A DNA stretch of 64,000 bases, taken from Sipunculus nudus (lineage: Eukaryota > Annelida > Sipuncula > Golfingiida > Sipunculidae). A program made the translations under genes and the position numbers. Position 1 is the stretch's first letter. Every line of letters begins with the position of its first letter. The stretch is from assembly GCA_026874595.1 (NCBI GenBank), contig CM049307.1:80826643-80890642 (forward strand), in the 5' to 3' direction. Positions 60,141 through 64,000 of this stretch are shown piece by piece. The notes below the pieces were generated by a model, which saw nothing but the letters and a program-made list of their open reading frames with translations, was not told where the DNA came from and did not search any database.

Positions 60141-63100
60141 GTCTTGTCTTCACCCGCACTCTCTTTAATCTAATTGCACCGGTTCTTAGAGAGGGAGATT
60201 CCGAATGTCAGTTGGTTTGAGATTTTACACGGTCGGCACCCACCAAGGGTAAGTGGCATACACGTTAAATGGGGAGAGTATGCACAACAGATTTTATCCC
60301 CTCACAAAGGATCGCGCCTTTCGGGGAATCCTCAGTGTCATGACCCAGCAATGGGAAACATACACTGCCATAAACCACAGGAGTGGTTGACCTAGCCTGG
60401 TCGACATAAGGATTATTGCGAGTAAACCCCTGTCAGGTAGTCCGAAGCGTGAAAAGAATTATGTAGATTTACATAGCACCAAGCATAAATGGATGCGGTT
60501 TAATCAACCGAAAAAAAAGAGAGAAAAAAATTCATAAAATAAAGTAAAACATATGCTTATGGTTGTATCATTTTAAAGAATTAAAAAGGTGTCACAGAAA
60601 ATGGATCAAAGGATGTGTTGTTCAGATCGATTATTTCAAGAACTGAAGCAATGTTACACTTCCTAGTTTTCTTTCGAAAATGTAAAACTCTAAAAGTGAG
60701 AGCAGATTTAAAATATCATCCGTTCCGTCCGTAATTTTTGTCCATAAACGTATATTCCTTTTTGTGTGGTCAAATAATATGTACATGCATTCCAGCTTCA
60801 GGCATGAAAAGCATCCTCAAATGCGTTTTTTGGACCAGACATATGCTCCACAGTTCCGCGAAACATTTCATATCAGTCAGGCCAAACTAACAAAATTACA
60901 CACTATGAATGTTTGACTCAAAATGTGAAGCTATCGGATGATTAGATTGGACATCCAGGAAAGCTTCTTAGAACTCGCAGGTACTTCATACAACTTAATT
61001 GCAACATCTCGGACAGGCACTGCCATCTGCAGAATAGTATCCATCTAATACATGGTACTTTGATCGTCGTGGATTACGGACTGGCAACATCCTGAAATAC
61101 GGACATTTAGCGCCCCCTAACACCGCCTCGATGAACCTAAGGCTTTTTAACAGTGATGTCAATAGTTATAGATGCCTCGTCCACAATTTCATCTCTCTAT
61201 TCGGTGGATTGTCCAGCTGTTGCTCGGCTGTTTGTGTCGCCATAGTAACGGTATCTGTTTGACCAGGACGGTAACTGGTGTGATTTATACGATGGTGGAT
61301 TTTCAAACACGTGTGGAGTGTCCCACGGCCACTAAAGATCCTCATTACCCTCCTAAAGCCAGGCATGAGAAGGCTACATGCCCGGGCAACCTGAGCATAG
61401 TTGCAGTGTTACAATCGTGTGTAGACCGTATGAGGGGGTTTGTGTGGGTTGCTTTAAGCATTATGTGACTTAAATGCAAATGAGAGGAAATCACCATCGA
61501 GGCATATAGAATAATCTTTTATTTTACATATATTGTAATGGGGAAAAACATAAAACTGAAGCCTATCAGGTCTAGCGGTTGCCATGGTGGAAAGCCTTGA
61601 ATATGATGACCATCTGGACATCTGGTGGTAGACCCTCCTGGTAAACCAGAAAAAAAGAAACTAAATAAATCACTACGGCTAAGATGCTGTATTTCACAGG
61701 TACCATGAAGGTTGGTGTCCTATTTATGGATTATGATATAGAAATATTATATCTGGTCGCAAGCATATTACTGAGACATTAACTGTGGTCACCTTTGGCC
61801 TAATTAATGTTTTGCAAATCCGAATAAATAAATTATATGCTCTAGATAAGACGTTATCTGTTGTTGATATGAGTTTTGCCTATTTTGCTCGAGTTTACCC
61901 TTTTATCAGGCAAATGTCACAAATTACCCTAAAACACTAACTGAAATATCTTTTGATTATTACAAATGTATTTCTAACCCAACAAAAGAGACTTACAGCA
62001 TTAATACCCGGGGACTCTCTGTTCATCCAGAGGAAAAATTAGATTATGTGTGGCATTAATTTTATTAGCTGGTGAAATGTGTTTTTGAACAGAATAAGAT
62101 AAATGCATTTGTAACAGATGTTATAAACGACAAAACCAGACCTTCGATAGCGATCAGAAGGTGAAAAATTTTGTTCTTATCTAAAATATGAAAGGTTAAA
62201 AAAATAGGACAACTGATCCTATTTCAAGACATCATGTAACTTCGCGAGAAAAAGATATCATGCAGGCTCCTTAAGAACTATTAAATCTGGTGTATATTAT
62301 CAAGTTTTATTAGTCCACCAGGTGGTACCATCAGATCAGAACATAAACAGGATCAGGTTTAATCTACTACCTACATAAACAGGATTAAGTTTTATCCTCT
62401 AGGTAGTAGCACCAGATCAGAACATAAACTAGACTGGTACCCCGCTCAGTTGTGGTCCTCAGTCAATCATAGAGACGTACTTCGAGAAACTGGTTTCAAC
62501 TCTAGTATGTATTTATATGAAAAAAAGTTTCGTTTGTTCGGGGAAATTGCCAACAGTTGGCTATACATTTTATGTGACATTATTGATTAGATTTAAAGAT
62601 GTAAATGATAAATCAATGCCACGTACAGTGGTATATAAAACTTATTAAGGATTTCTTTATTTCTATACATCCATCATTCAATTTGTGTGCAACAACATAT
62701 TCTTCGATATCTAAAAATTAGAAGTGTCTAAAGAAAGTTATTTTACAAGAACTCTTTACATATGATCAACCAGGACCGCGTTAGCGTCCATGACAACGGT
62801 ATGAGTGTGCATATTGGAGTTTGAAGCAGTCTACCGGAAAGTCAGGAGTTGCAACACGGAGTACTGAAGATAGCGTTGTACGCCCGTCTCTATGATGGGT
62901 TGAGGGCCAGATAGCACCAGATCAGAAGCGAGTTTCCCTCTACTCTTTTCTTCGCAGTAACTTTTAATTCACTAAAAATATGCATAACTGTTTTGTCTGT
63001 TATTATCTGTTAGGATTCTACAAAATACTTTATGCACAAGGGACTTAACCTCTCTCTCAAAGACACACACACACACAGGTAAACAGAATGCTAGATAAAT

Positions 63101-63620
63101 GGCTTATGCTCTCTTAATGGTTCCATTTGATTCCCTATCTTGAAGGGTTGCTCCAGTATAAAGGCTATTTCTTTAAAAGGCCACATGTATACAGTCCCTT
63201 TGATGACTTTGATTCAATGTGTAAGACAATTAACAAGGAAAACATTAACACTTGCATGATATTGAATTAGGCTTGGTCGCCTTTTCTACGAAACTTACGT
63301 TAAACAAAATGAAGCATCAATTGATAGTCTTTATTTCCTAAAGAGTACAACCTCATGGTAAAATTCACAATCTACTATAATTATAGGTTTCAAAATTAAA
63401 ATTACCTGTCGTATTAATTCAAACTAACATAGACGAAAACTGGCACAGTTGGGTGAAAACTGACTTCCCTGGGATTTCTCTAGTGAATAATCACCTGACA
63501 CGCATTTCTGATACTTTGTGAGAATATATACGTTTGGGGAATATAATTTATGATATTTATGTAAAATGTTTCTAAGATTTCAGTAAACATGTATGAAACA
63601 TAACATTTACTTTTACTCAG
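60141..63620. other. Intergenic stretch, nothing firmly recognised
   Basis: Contains TGACCCAGCAATGG near 60340 (shared with the 47.4-kb SINE tail) and a recurring ACCAGATCAGAACATAAAC phrase (62330 region, 62412 region, partly 62915). Opposite-strand frames overlap at 61166-61468, and neither shows a known domain. A (CA)n run is at 63062-63078. Confidence 0.4.
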
Positions 63621-63629
63621 ATTTCTGAA

Positions 63630-63750
63630 AATACGGTTTAGTACAAAGATGTCTAAAAAGGCACGGTTATATTAGTACAAAGATAACCAAAAATACGGTT
63701 ATATTAGTAAAATCATATGCAAGAAACGGTTATATTAGTACAAAAATATG
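63630..63750. repeat. Minisatellite, about four units of 31-37 bp
   Basis: Units share ACGGTTATATTAGTACAAA followed by a variable A-rich part; starts fall near 63633, 63663, 63694 and 63727. Confidence 0.8.
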
Positions 63751-64000
63751 AACAATGTAGCGGACGGTCCTAGGTTTGGACAAAACCATAAAAGCAATAC
63801 TGAGAAGTCTCCATATTTCAGAGATTCCTTCTATCATAACGTCAGGTTATTCTTCGATTATTCCTAGACCTTACCATATAAAACTTCAAATTCAGAAGGT
63901 TTGAAAATAATTTACCACCTTTATTGTAGCATAGTTTCCATCAACGTCATTCCAGAATCAGATCCACCAACAGGCCATGATGGTAAACTGTAAATCAAAA
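63751..64000. other. Non-coding end of window
   Basis: No feature recognised in the last 250 bases. Confidence 0.4.

Noticed and set aside
61166-61468. Overlapping open frames on opposite strands
   Set aside because: Neither has a recognisable domain or clear splice sites; a decayed repeat is as likely.
1-64000. CRISPR array or prokaryotic operon
   Set aside because: Tandem repeats present are degenerate, lack regular unique spacers, and lie in a eukaryotic context.

Overview
This is a eukaryotic, animal-type window: AT-rich, gene-poor, full of transposable elements and (TA)n microsatellites, with split genes that have GT/AG introns. The mix of a secreted C-type lectin, a GPI-anchored Ly6/UPAR protein, Penelope-like and LINE retroelements, tRNA-derived SINEs, poly-C-associated dispersed repeats and elements with tandem cores suggests a marine mollusc, probably a bivalve. 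The taxon is an inference; no species can be named from the sequence alone.

Genes. Three loci look real. (1) A minus-strand three-exon Ly6/UPAR-domain gene (7222-8688): signal peptide, ten cysteines and a hydrophobic GPI-type tail, with phase 1 introns throughout. (2) A plus-strand open reading frame of 710 codons (29819-31951) for an OLD-family protein, an ABC-type ATPase fused to a TOPRIM nuclease. This architecture is best known from bacterial and phage-defence proteins (OLD, GajA). A decayed copy of its C-terminal part lies at 53.2-53.4 kb. (3) A plus-strand C-type lectin gene (44553-45843). A broken inverted copy, including 3' flank, lies at about 33.9-35.55 kb.

Mobile DNA. A non-autonomous hAT-like element (1534-3657) has terminal inverted repeats and a perfect 8-bp target duplication; a second, more decayed member lies at 39529-40894. 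A frameshifted Penelope-like element with reverse transcriptase and GIY-YIG endonuclease occupies 18.7-20.6 kb, and a Penelope-type end with a hammerhead-like core is near 13.6 kb. A 1-kb-armed long inverted repeat spans 13.7-18.1 kb. Between 47.4 and 52.75 kb is a nest: an inverted pair of SINE-bearing arms around a LINE fragment, an 848-bp solo-LTR-like insertion in one arm whose empty site survives in the other arm, and a second LTR copy interrupted by a 1.2-kb element with tandem core repeats. A relative of that last element lies inverted at 56.9-58.1 kb. LINE remnants are at 4.3 kb and 49.3-50.3 kb.

The rest is intergenic or intronic DNA with tandem repeats, a direct segmental duplication (about 21.96-22.75 versus 25.74-26.78 kb), poly-C/poly-G tracts and AT microsatellites. 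No rRNA, functional tRNA, CRISPR array, operon or replication origin is visible. The three genes show no evident functional coupling. Ly6 and lectin are cell-surface or secreted types, the lectin plausibly immune, and the OLD-like protein would act on nucleic acid inside the cell.
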